A stretch of DNA of 29,153 nt, from assembly GCA_050184225.1 (NCBI GenBank), contig JBFXAN010000076.1, positions 1 to 29,153 of the forward strand. The letters are read 5' to 3'. The stretch comes from JBFXAN01 sp050184225. GTDB lineage: Bacteria; Chloroflexota; Dehalococcoidia; CAUJGQ01. The translations under genes were made by a program, and so were the position numbers. The notes beneath the pieces were generated by a model, which saw nothing but the letters and a program-made list of their open reading frames with translations, was not told where the DNA came from and searched no databases. This document shows positions 1 through 7,198 of the stretch, in pieces (position 1 is the first letter of the stretch; each line of letters opens with the position of its first letter).

Positions 1-122
1 CTTCCCTCGCAGGGATGGGGGTGTCCTGTCCGGCGTTGTTTGAGTTGGGATGGTCATCCCACGGACAGACGAAATACTGGCACCGTCGGTTGAAGCGTAC
101 TCCCCCTTCCCTGCGAGGGAAG
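1..122. repeat. GC-rich inverted repeat at window edge
   Basis: Positions 1-15 (CTTCCCTCGCAGGGA) are the exact reverse complement of 108-122. The match continues inward with two mismatches to about position 24 on the left and 99 on the right. The central ~75 bp shows no coding signal. The element lies just beyond the stop of the synthase gene at 135 and may extend past the window. It has the same layout as the elements at 19955 and 28832 (G/C-run arms around a unique centre), but a different sequence. Confidence 0.7.
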
Positions 123-134
123 GGGGGCGGGGGG

Positions 135-1475
135 TTAGGTAAACGCCTCCCCCACCATCGCCTCCACCTCGCTATCCGCAAGGCTCGTCACGCGGCCGTC
201 GTCGTACTCGCGTTCGACGGCCGCCAGAATCGTGAGAACACGCGGGTCACGTTTGGAGAGGCCGCTGGCAAGGTCGGGGCGGTGGCGCTGCATCCACATC
301 ACCAGACCGGCGGCGCCGGACTTGTCCGTGATCGCGACGCCGGGAGGGCGGTCGAGCAGGCCCGTGGTGTCGAACGGGTTGTAGATCTCTTCGTCTTTGA
401 TCATGCCGTCGGCGTGGATGCCGGCGCGAGTGACGTTGAAGTTGTCGCCGACGAAGGGGAGACGCTGGTCAACCGGCTCGTCGATCGCGCGGTAGTAGTC
501 GGCGATCTCGCTGATCACGCGTGTCTCGATGCCGTGCGTCTCGCCGGTGAGCGAGATCAACCAGAAGATGAGCGCCTCGATCGGCGTGTTGCCGCTGCGC
601 TCGCCGATGCCGAGCAGGGTGCCGTTGTTCGATGAGGCGCCGTAGAGCCAGGCGGAGACGGCATTGGGAATGATCGCGTTCAGATCGTTCTGACCGTGGA
701 ACTCCAACGCCTCCGCCGGCACGCCGCCCTCATGCCGGAGCAGGTAGGTGAGGCGGGGGATGCCGCGGGGCAGCGCCGCGTTGGGATGGGGTACGCCCAC
801 ACCGAGGGTGTCGGGATAGCGGACCTTCACCTGGATGCCTGCCTGCCGTCCCCGCTCCATCAAGGCGTGCACGAACGGCAGGACGACGTGATAGAAGTCG
901 GCGCGGGTGGCGTCCTCGAGATGGCAGCGAGGCGTGACGCCGTCCGCCAGCGCCGCATCGACCACCTCCAGGTAGCTGTTGAGCACGGTTTCTCGGTCCG
1001 ACCCCAGCTTCTTGAAGATGTGGTAGTCGGAGATCGACGTCAGAATGCCCGTCTCACGCAGCCCCGCGCTGCGGACGAGCTGATAGTCGGGCAGCGTCCC
1101 CCGAATCCAGCCGGTGATCTCGGGAAAGGTATGGCCGAGTTCCTGACACCGCTCGACCGCCTGCCGGTCTTTCTTGGTGTAGAGGAAGAACTCGGACTGG
1201 CGGATCATCCCGCGCGGACCGCCGAGACGGTGGAGCAGGTGGTAAAGGTGGGCGATCTGTTCGGGCGAGTAGGGAGCGCGGCTCTGCTGACCGTCACGAA
1301 AGGTGGTGTCCGTGATCCAGATCGACGGCGCCGGGTCGAGCGGCACCGTGTCCGGCTCGAACCAAGTGACGGGAGGCAACGAGTACGGAAAGGTGTCGCG
1401 GAAGTAGGTCGGACCGGTGGTACTGCCGGACTCAGGCGTCCCAACCTTCAGCCAGGTGACCGCGGCGGTCGTCAT
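135..1475 (-). CDS. Re-citrate synthase-like (HMGL/DRE-TIM family) enzyme
   Basis: A 446-residue member of the DRE-TIM metallolyase family that condenses acetyl-CoA with a 2-oxoacid. Seen: the metal/substrate loop DTTFRDGQQSR (56-66), IRQSEFFLYT (91-100), GIGERSGNTPIEAL in the second half, and a C-terminal FNVTRAGIHADG segment followed by PFDTTGLL. From memory of the family, the RQSEFFLYT and TRAGIHADG blocks match Re-citrate synthases of Clostridium and Dehalococcoides better than LeuA or NifV; homologues are often labelled isopropylmalate or homocitrate synthase. The usual HxH metal motif reads HGQND, so the second His is Gln. The start at 1475 is preceded by a strong GGAGGAAATACC site; an upstream in-frame ATG at 1505 lacks one. 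No leu or aksA-type partner genes adjoin. Family is sure; the exact substrate is inferred. Confidence 0.8.
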   Translation of the reverse strand: MTTAAVTWLKVGTPESGSTTGPTYFRDTFPYSLPPVTWFEPDTVPLDPAPSIWITDTTFRDGQQSRAPYSPEQIAHLYHLLHRLGGPRGMIRQSEFFLYTKKDRQAVERCQELGHTFPEITGWIRGTLPDYQLVRSAGLRETGILTSISDYHIFKKLGSDRETVLNSYLEVVDAALADGVTPRCHLEDATRADFYHVVLPFVHALMERGRQAGIQVKVRYPDTLGVGVPHPNAALPRGIPRLTYLLRHEGGVPAEALEFHGQNDLNAIIPNAVSAWLYGASSNNGTLLGIGERSGNTPIEALIFWLISLTGETHGIETRVISEIADYYRAIDEPVDQRLPFVGDNFNVTRAGIHADGMIKDEEIYNPFDTTGLLDRPPGVAITDKSGAAGLVMWMQRHRPDLASGLSKRDPRVLTILAAVEREYDDGRVTSLADSEVEAMVGEAFT

Positions 1476-1504
1476 GGTATTTCCTCCTGCGAACGCATCG
1501 CTCA

Positions 1505-1535
1505 AATAGTCATACTCTATTTATATCATAGACAC
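1505..1535 (-). promoter_or_regulatory. AT-rich promoter-like segment before the synthase gene
   Basis: In very GC-rich surroundings the minus strand here reads TATGATATAAATAGAG. It contains TATGAT (1525-1530) and TATAAA as possible -10 hexamers, 50-60 nt before the synthase start. No convincing -35 lies at 16-18 nt, so the exact promoter is not assigned. Confidence 0.35.
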
Positions 1536-1591
1536 AGTCGATGATAATCGCAGGTCTTGGGCAAGATTCAGACGTTGTCCATAGAAGACGT

Positions 1592-2320
1592 CTATCGATC
1601 GGCGGTATCTGCCGAAGCTTCTGCGTCCACGATCGCGTCGATCGCCGGCGTCAATTCCGCAACGTCGCGGACCTCGGCGTCGGGTACCTCCCGCCACGAC
1701 CGGGCTTGCTGCTCGATATGCCGGCCCGTCCGGAAAAGGATGGCGCGCATGCCCAGCCACCGTGCCGGGACGATGTCGTTGTCGATGCGGTCGCCGACCA
1801 TGATGCATTCCTGGGGCGCGACACTGAGATCGTCGCAGGCGCGAAGAAACAGACGCACATCAGGTTTGCGATAGCCGTGCGTGCCGCTCACCTCGCGGTG
1901 GTCGAAGTAACGGCCGACGCCGCGCCGGTCGAGCGCCTCAAGGATCGCCTGCGGCTGGTTCGCCGCCAGCCCGATGCGAAGACCGCGCTCGTGCAGCGAC
2001 TTCAGCAGCTCAGGCACGCCGTCACGGAGCTCGATGCCATCACGCGCGACGCGACGCTCGTCGTTCCGGCCTATGACCCGCTGCATCACGCGGCGGCTCA
2101 GATCGGCATCGCCGCCGCTGAGCCGCCAGACGATCGCCTCATACGCATTCCAGGCGAACGAATCGACCGCCCAGCGGTTGGCTTCGGCGAACCGAGCGTC
2201 GTCCACCCGAACGCCCTCTGCCTGAAGCGCCTCGCGAATATGTACGTCGAACAACCACTCGTGAATGACCTCAGTGTCCAGCGGCCCGCCAACGTCGAAC
2301 AGCACAGCCTTGATCGTCAT
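1592..2320 (-). CDS. HAD-superfamily hydrolase-like protein
   Basis: A 242-residue HAD-fold protein. Motif I is VLFDVGGPLD (residues 6-15), keeping nucleophile Asp9 but with Gly11 in place of the usual second Asp that acts as acid/base. Motif II is LAANQP (118-123), lacking the usual Ser/Thr. Motif III Lys is in GYRKPD (K152) and motif IV is GDRIDND (176-182), which binds Mg2+. The helical cap lies between residues 15 and 100. The missing acid/base Asp and motif II hydroxyl suggest a slow, altered or non-phosphatase activity; some HAD members, such as haloacid dehalogenases, also lack the second Asp. A GAGGTGGGGGT site precedes the ATG. It is upstream of, and on the same strand as, the Re-citrate-synthase-like gene with a 116-nt gap, so co-transcription is possible but not shown. 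Confidence 0.82.
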   Translation of the reverse strand: MTIKAVLFDVGGPLDTEVIHEWLFDVHIREALQAEGVRVDDARFAEANRWAVDSFAWNAYEAIVWRLSGGDADLSRRVMQRVIGRNDERRVARDGIELRDGVPELLKSLHERGLRIGLAANQPQAILEALDRRGVGRYFDHREVSGTHGYRKPDVRLFLRACDDLSVAPQECIMVGDRIDNDIVPARWLGMRAILFRTGRHIEQQARSWREVPDAEVRDVAELTPAIDAIVDAEASADTADR

Positions 2321-2378
2321 ACCCCCACCTCACGAAGCACGCCCCTGGCACAATGCAACCCACGGTTGAGCACACCAT

Positions 2379-2418
2379 CGACTAACAGCTAACGACTAAC
2401 GACTATCGGCTATCGGCT
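2379..2418. repeat. Short imperfect tandem repeat in intergenic region
   Basis: The segment is built from iterated near-copies: CGACTAAC, GCTAACGACTAACGAC, then TATCGGC twice. It lies between the divergent HAD and larB genes and is out of character with the surrounding GC-rich sequence. Its role is unknown. Confidence 0.5.
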
Positions 2419-2499
2419 TGCCCCACGCAGCCGGAAGAGGATATTACGCTGACCCTGCCGGATGCTAGGCTGGAGAGAGAACCTGCTGGGAGTTGGACG

Positions 2500-3294
2500 C
2501 TGGACGCCGCACTGCTGGAGGATCTGCTCCGTTCCGTTCGCGATGGCGATCTCTCGATCGATGTCGCGCTCGAACGGCTGCGCGTCCTGCCCTATGAAGA
2601 CCTCGGCTTTGCCAAAGTGGACCATCATCGCGGGCTGCGCGATGGCTTCCCAGAGGTCGTGCTGGCGATGGGCAAGACAGCGGCGCAGGTGAGCGCGATC
2701 GCGGAGCGTCTCGCCGAGCGCGGCGGCCGGCTCCTCGTCACGCGGGCAACGGCCGAACACGCTGCCGCGGTGCGCGCCATGCTGCCCGACGCGCGGTATG
2801 ACGAACTGTCGCGCACGATCACGCTGGAGCGTCGCACCGTGTCCCGGCTGCCGGGCGTGCTCGTCGTCTGCGCGGGCACGAGCGACCTGCCGGTGGCGGA
2901 GGAAGCGGCGATCACGGCGGAGATGATGGGCAACGAGGTCGCCCGCATCGCCGATGTCGGCGTGGCGGGCATCCATCGTCTGCTCCATCGGCTGCCGGAA
3001 TTGCGGGAGGCGCGGGTGCTCGTCGTCGTGGCGGGGATGGAGGGGGCGCTGCCCAGCGTCGTCGCCGGTCTGGTCGACACGCCGGTGATCGCGGTGCCCA
3101 CCTCGATCGGCTACGGTGCCAGCTTCGGCGGGCTGGCCGCGCTGCTCGGGATGCTGAACTCCTGCGCGGCCGGCATCAGCGTCGTCAACATCGACAATGG
3201 TTTCGGCGCGGGCTACATGGCCTCACTGATCAATCGCACCGGCCTCCGGTCGGGCGAGTCCGCCGGCCACCAGCCAACCACCACGGTGCGCTGA
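2500..3294 (+). CDS. larB: Nickel pincer cofactor biosynthesis protein LarB
   Basis: LarB carboxylates and hydrolyses nicotinic acid adenine dinucleotide in the first step of nickel-pincer nucleotide synthesis. Seen: the family block LPYEDLGFAKVDHHR near residue 30 and, near the C-terminus, LNSCAAGISVVNIDNGFGAG, which contains the conserved Cys expected to bind substrate covalently. Homology clearly extends upstream of the first in-frame GTG (2617), yet between the stop at 2383 and 2617 there is no in-frame ATG, GTG or TTG. I place the start at CTG 2500, which gives LDAALLEDLLRSVRDGDLS, fits the usual LarB N-terminus, and has GGGAG 7 nt upstream. CTG 2449, behind GGAAGAGG, is the alternative. 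Length from 2500 is 264 residues, typical for the family. The stop overlaps the larC start (TGATG). Confidence 0.87.
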   Translation: MDAALLEDLLRSVRDGDLSIDVALERLRVLPYEDLGFAKVDHHRGLRDGFPEVVLAMGKTAAQVSAIAERLAERGGRLLVTRATAEHAAAVRAMLPDARYDELSRTITLERRTVSRLPGVLVVCAGTSDLPVAEEAAITAEMMGNEVARIADVGVAGIHRLLHRLPELREARVLVVVAGMEGALPSVVAGLVDTPVIAVPTSIGYGASFGGLAALLGMLNSCAAGISVVNIDNGFGAGYMASLINRTGLRSGESAGHQPTTTVR

Positions 3295-4481
3295 TGCGGA
3301 TTGCCTATCTCGACTGCTTCTCCGGCATCAGCGGCGACATGCTGCTGGGCGCGCTCGTCGATGCTGGGCTATCACTCGACGCGCTCCGCGCCGAGCTCGC
3401 CTCGCTGCCGGCGGGCGGATACGAACTGGCGGCTGAGCGGGTGGCTCGCGCCGGGATCGCGGCGACGAAGGTCGATGTCGTGCTCGCCGATCAGGAGCAG
3501 CCGCACCGGCGTCTCAACGATGTGCTCGCGATCATCGATGGGTCGCGGTTGACCGCGCCGGACAAGGACGCCGCGTCGCGGATCTTTCGCCGGCTCGCGC
3601 AGGCGGAAGGACAGGTCCACGGTCTACCCGCACGCGACGTGCACTTTCACGAGGTCGGCGCGATCGACGCGATCGTTGACATCACCGGCGCGGTGGTGGG
3701 GCTGCGGATGCTCGGCGTCGAGGCGCTGTACTGCTCGCCGCTGGCCGTGGGCAGTGGTTCGGCGCGGTCGGCGCACGGACGCATCCCGGCGCCGGGACCG
3801 GCGACGATGCTCCTGCTCGCCGGGGTGGGCGCGCCGCTGAGGGACGGCAGCGGTGAACCGACGATGGAGCTGGTCACGCCGACCGGCGCGGCGATTGTCG
3901 CGGAGCTGGCCGACTTCTCCCGCCCGGCGATGCGACTGCTTGGCGTCGGCAGCGGCGCCGGCACCCGCGACATCCCCGGCCGGCCCAACATCCTCCGCCT
4001 CTTTCTTGGCGACACGGATGGGGCGGCGCAAGCCCGCACGATGTTGTTGGTGGAGACAAACATCGACGACATGCCCGGCGAAGCGTTCGGCTATGTACAG
4101 GAGCGGCTGCTGGCGGCGGGTGCCGCCGATGTCTGGTTCACGCCGATCCAGATGAAGAAGAACCGGCCCGCCGTTCTCCTGTCGGCGCTGTGCCGTCCGG
4201 ACCTCGAATCGACGATCGTGGCGCTGATCCTGAGCGAAACCTCGACGCTGGGGATGCGGGTTCAAGAAGTCCGCCGTCACGAGGCGGCGCGTGAGATCGT
4301 CCGCTTCACCTCCAGCCTCGGCCCGGCGGCAGTCAAGGTGAAGCGGCTCCCCGGCCATCCGCCGCGCATCGCGCCAGAGTACGACGACTGCCGCGACCTG
4401 GCGCTGGAACATGGCCTCCCCATCGCCGAGGTGTACGCGATCGTGGCCCGCGAGGTGGCGACGGAGATCGGAGATGGATAG
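3294..4481 (+). CDS. larC: Nickel pincer cofactor biosynthesis protein LarC
   Basis: LarC is the CTP-dependent cyclometallase that inserts nickel into the pyridinium bisthiocarboxylate mononucleotide made by LarB and LarE. The N-terminus MRIAYLDCFSGISGDMLLGA is the family signature, and DVHFHEVGAIDAIVDI (about residues 113-128) is a further conserved block. At 395 residues it is full length in a single frame, unlike Lactobacillus plantarum where a programmed frameshift joins larC1 and larC2. Its ATG overlaps the larB stop by one base, indicating translational coupling. The next gene starts immediately after its TAG. No larE or lactate racemase larA is in the window, so the enzyme served by the cofactor is not identified here. 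Confidence 0.95.
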   Translation: MRIAYLDCFSGISGDMLLGALVDAGLSLDALRAELASLPAGGYELAAERVARAGIAATKVDVVLADQEQPHRRLNDVLAIIDGSRLTAPDKDAASRIFRRLAQAEGQVHGLPARDVHFHEVGAIDAIVDITGAVVGLRMLGVEALYCSPLAVGSGSARSAHGRIPAPGPATMLLLAGVGAPLRDGSGEPTMELVTPTGAAIVAELADFSRPAMRLLGVGSGAGTRDIPGRPNILRLFLGDTDGAAQARTMLLVETNIDDMPGEAFGYVQERLLAAGAADVWFTPIQMKKNRPAVLLSALCRPDLESTIVALILSETSTLGMRVQEVRRHEAAREIVRFTSSLGPAAVKVKRLPGHPPRIAPEYDDCRDLALEHGLPIAEVYAIVAREVATEIGDG

Positions 4482-5186
4482 ATGGCAGAAACGCCTCATT
4501 ACGAATTCGATCGCGACCACGAACGGCGCTGGCGGGTGATCGTTGACCGGTTCTGCGCGCTGGAGACGAAGAACGAGGCCGACTTCATCGTGCCGCGTCT
4601 GCTCCAGACCGGCGTCCGCCGTGTGGTCGAAGCCGGCTCGAACTGGGGGCCGGTCGCGGAACGGCTTGCACCAGCCGGCGTCGATACCGTCTGCGTCGAG
4701 CTCGATGCCGATATCGTCCGGCTGGCGCACAAGCCGGCGGTGCGGGCCACGGCCGATCGCCTGCCGTTCGCGGCCGGCAGTGTTGATGCGGTCACCGCGA
4801 TGAACGTCCTCTACTTCCTCCCCCGGCCGGAGGAAGCCGTGGCCGAGGCGCGGCGAATCCTGCGGCCGGGCGGAACCTTTGTCGCGTGCACGCAGATGCG
4901 CGATAACGACCCCGAGCTGCGGGAGGTCGCGCCCGGATGGGGGCAGCCCGGCACCTTTGACGGCGAAGATGCCGAGGCGATCGTCCGGTCTGTGTTTGAG
5001 GACGTTACCGTCGAGCGATGGGACGTCGTCGCCTACCGCCTCCCCGATCGCGCCGCGATTGCCGAGTACCTCGCGGTTTTCTACAAGCTCCCCGAGGATC
5101 AGGCGCAACGGCACGCGGCCACCCTGCCCGCTCCGCTGCCAATCACCAAGCGAGGCATCTACGTCTGGGCGACCAAGCGGCGATAG
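4482..5186 (+). CDS. Class I SAM-dependent methyltransferase in the lar operon
   Basis: A 234-residue Rossmann methyltransferase of the Methyltransf_11 type. Motif I is VVEAGSNWGPVAERL (about 48-62), with the acidic ribose-binding end VCVELDAD (about 70-77). A DRLPFAAGSVDAV segment (about 93-105) and RRILRPGGTFVACTQ (about 125-139) complete the fold. The substrate cannot be read from sequence. It abuts larC with no gap, and larB-larC-methyltransferase look like one transcript, so a role near nickel-pincer cofactor synthesis or in the use of LarA-type enzymes is possible, though simple co-transcription is equally likely. It may be the last gene of the operon, because a large hairpin repeat follows 13 nt after the stop. 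Confidence 0.88.
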   Translation: MAETPHYEFDRDHERRWRVIVDRFCALETKNEADFIVPRLLQTGVRRVVEAGSNWGPVAERLAPAGVDTVCVELDADIVRLAHKPAVRATADRLPFAAGSVDAVTAMNVLYFLPRPEEAVAEARRILRPGGTFVACTQMRDNDPELREVAPGWGQPGTFDGEDAEAIVRSVFEDVTVERWDVVAYRLPDRAAIAEYLAVFYKLPEDQAQRHAATLPAPLPITKRGIYVWATKRR

Positions 5187-5198
5187 CCGGAATCCGTT

Positions 5199-5271
5199 GT
5201 CATCCCGAGCGCCAGCGAAGGATCTCGAAGGTTACGTGCGTCCGAGATCCTTCGCTGGCGCTCGGGATGAC
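5199..5271. repeat. Perfect 29-bp inverted repeat
   Basis: 5199-5227 and 5243-5271 are exact reverse complements around a 15-nt loop (5228-5242). The arms begin GTCATCCCGAGCGCCAGCG. The element lies between the convergent methyltransferase (ends 5186) and HicB/DinB (ends 5290) genes, so the RNA hairpin could end or protect either transcript. No U-tract follows, so it is not a classical intrinsic terminator. I recall similar GTCATCCCGAG-type palindromes scattered in many bacterial genomes. Confidence 0.9.
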
Positions 5272-5289
5272 TGGTCTTTGCCGGCGCCC

Positions 5290-6087
5290 TCAGTCCAGGC
5301 CGGTGCCGTGCGACCAGTGCGATGCGGCGATCTGCAGGTCTTCGAGGTGGTCCAGTTCGTGCTCGATCAGGCGACGGAGGAACTTGCGCAACGACCACAT
5401 CTCGTCCGGGTCTTCGCTCGTGCGCTCAGTCGGGACGAAGATCAGGTCGCGGTCGGCGCGGTCGTAGCGCATCAGGTGCTCGAGCGTGCCGGCGCGCACA
5501 TCGACCAACCGGCGCAGCGGGTCCGGTTCGAGGACGGTGACCCGGCGGCCCAGCCGTGAAACCAGCCACTCTTCCGTATCTGCCGTGTGAATGAGTACCT
5601 CGCGCGGCGTCCGGCTATCGCCGGGGATGACATCGTCGAAGGCGCCGCGCGGGATCGTGTGCGCCGCCCGCAACAGGTCGGCACGAGCACAGGCAAGCAG
5701 GCGCAGGTGGGCGTCAACTTCCAGATCGGTGAGCAACCGTCGATCGATCGTAAAGAGCGCGCTTGCCCCGGTAATCCGCCAGGGACGCGCGCCGAAGACC
5801 GACTGCCGCACGATCAGCGGCGCTCCCGGCTCGCCGGCGCGCGGCAGTCCGTGCTTCTCTCGCCAGGCGCGATGCCGCTCGATCGCCTCCGGTAGGCGGG
5901 CGAGCGCGTCTGACTCGTCAACCGCGAGCACGTGGCAACCGGGCAGCTCAGCGACATGCGCCGCGCAGGCTTCCCCCGGCGCGACCTCGAAGTAGATGTT
6001 GTATGGAGCGATGCCGGACAATCCCGTGGCATGCCTTCGAGACGGTGCCGGCGCATTGTCGTCCATCGGGAGGCCCGTCACGCTCAC
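5290..6087 (-). CDS. HicB-like domain fused to DinB-fold domain
   Basis: A 265-residue two-domain protein. Residues ~28-80 (YNIYFEVAPGE...HVAELPGCHVLAVDESDALARLPEAIE) look like the HicB antitoxin fold: a short beta hairpin followed by an EA-rich helix. Residues ~105-256 look like a DinB/YfiT four-helix bundle, with candidate metal-binding His167 (VLIHTADTEEW), His243 and His247 (IEHELDH). DinB-fold proteins include thiol-dependent transferases (bacillithiol and mycothiol types), but the substrate here is unknown. No HicA toxin gene adjoins, so this is not a toxin-antitoxin pair. The start is GTG at 6087, overlapping the opcA stop (GTGA), so it is translationally coupled and last in the pentose-phosphate operon. 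Domain calls are from pattern recognition. Confidence 0.75.
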   Translation of the reverse strand: MSVTGLPMDDNAPAPSRRHATGLSGIAPYNIYFEVAPGEACAAHVAELPGCHVLAVDESDALARLPEAIERHRAWREKHGLPRAGEPGAPLIVRQSVFGARPWRITGASALFTIDRRLLTDLEVDAHLRLLACARADLLRAAHTIPRGAFDDVIPGDSRTPREVLIHTADTEEWLVSRLGRRVTVLEPDPLRRLVDVRAGTLEHLMRYDRADRDLIFVPTERTSEDPDEMWSLRKFLRRLIEHELDHLEDLQIAASHWSHGTGLD

Positions 6088-7196
6088 GCCGTCACTCCAA
6101 GCACGACGAAGTCCGCCGCGGCAGACAGGGCCGCTTCGTAGACGACATCCTGACCGCGCCGGCCGAGCGCGCGGACGATCAGGTCAACCGGGTCATGGTC
6201 GAAGAGGGGCACCATCCGCTCCAGTGGTTCCTTCGCCTCACTCGTGGCGATGCACTGACCGAGGCCGGCTTGATCGTCGACGCGAACCAGGTATCCCGCA
6301 CCGCCCGCGTTCAGGCGGACCGAGTGGATACCTGCAACGCCGCGCCCCGCTACCACGGAACGGAGCCTAAGCGTCACCGACCGGTCGCCCGCGCTGAAGG
6401 TGACGACGCCCGGAGCGGGTGAGTCGAACGGCTGCCAGCGGAGCGTTGCCGCCAGCCAGCCGGCGAGCAATAGGCTCTCCTCGGGGATGGTCGACTCACC
6501 GAGGTACTCGATCGTCACGTCGGTAATCGACCGGAGATGCCCGCGCGCCTCCGGCGGATCCATCGTCTGTGCCAGCAATTGCCGCCACTCACGCAACCGC
6601 TCCCAGGCAAGATCGCCGATCGCCGCCCGCCGCCGTCGATCCTCCTTCCAGCGCGCGAGCGCGATCAAGCCCGCGCCGGGATCGCGGAACAGTCCACTGT
6701 CCAGCACCACCCGATCGACGGCGCCGCGGGCGAACTGGAGGAAGACCGGATCAGCAGGGCGGGGACGGCCGGTCCACCAGAAGGTCGCGGGCAGGTCGGT
6801 GATCAGCAGCGGCGTGATCGCGCCGAACAGGAGCGGGCGGCTGGTGCCGCCGCCGGTCACCGTGATCTGTTCGGAGCAAACCCTCCGCTCGCCGACGGGG
6901 TTGACCAGACACTGGATCGAGATGCCGGCGCTCAGCGGCCCGTCCTCGCTCGGCGAGACATGCACGATAATGCCACGGCTGGGATGCCGTTCGGGCAGCG
7001 CATCGGCCACCATCGTCGCAAGACTAGCCGCCTCGCGGTCTTCCGTGTAGACGACCAGGGTCATCACGCGGGTGCGGGCGACCGGCGGACCGTCGCCGGA
7101 AGCCGCCGCCTGTTGCCACAGCTCACTCAGCGCCCGCTCCAACTCCGCGCTGTCGAGTCCGAGCAATTCGTCACGGTGCGTCGTTTCGACCGTCAT
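6084..7196 (-). CDS. opcA: Glucose-6-phosphate dehydrogenase assembly protein OpcA
   Basis: A 370-residue OpcA homologue. OpcA activates or assembles glucose-6-phosphate dehydrogenase in cyanobacteria and actinobacteria, usually as a redox-responsive partner. Recognisable segments are ARTRVMTLVVYTED near the N-terminus, CSEQITVTGGG and the LITDLPATFWWTGRPRPADP block typical of the family. The start is ATG 7196, two nt after the zwf stop, with GGAG inside the zwf 3' end; a longer reading from 7310 would run through zwf coding sequence and is rejected. The direct zwf-opcA junction supports the assignment. The 3' end overlaps the HicB/DinB gene by 4 nt. Confidence 0.9.
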   Translation of the reverse strand: MTVETTHRDELLGLDSAELERALSELWQQAAASGDGPPVARTRVMTLVVYTEDREAASLATMVADALPERHPSRGIIVHVSPSEDGPLSAGISIQCLVNPVGERRVCSEQITVTGGGTSRPLLFGAITPLLITDLPATFWWTGRPRPADPVFLQFARGAVDRVVLDSGLFRDPGAGLIALARWKEDRRRRAAIGDLAWERLREWRQLLAQTMDPPEARGHLRSITDVTIEYLGESTIPEESLLLAGWLAATLRWQPFDSPAPGVVTFSAGDRSVTLRLRSVVAGRGVAGIHSVRLNAGGAGYLVRVDDQAGLGQCIATSEAKEPLERMVPLFDHDPVDLIVRALGRRGQDVVYEAALSAAADFVVLGVTA

Positions 7197-7198
7197 CG

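Noticed and set aside
3624..5114. A 496-codon open frame opposite larC and the methyltransferase
   Set aside because: Both sense genes have strong motifs and are coupled; the antisense frame has none.
5290..6087. A HicAB toxin-antitoxin system
   Set aside because: Only a HicB-like domain is present, fused to a DinB-like bundle, with no HicA-sized gene on either side.
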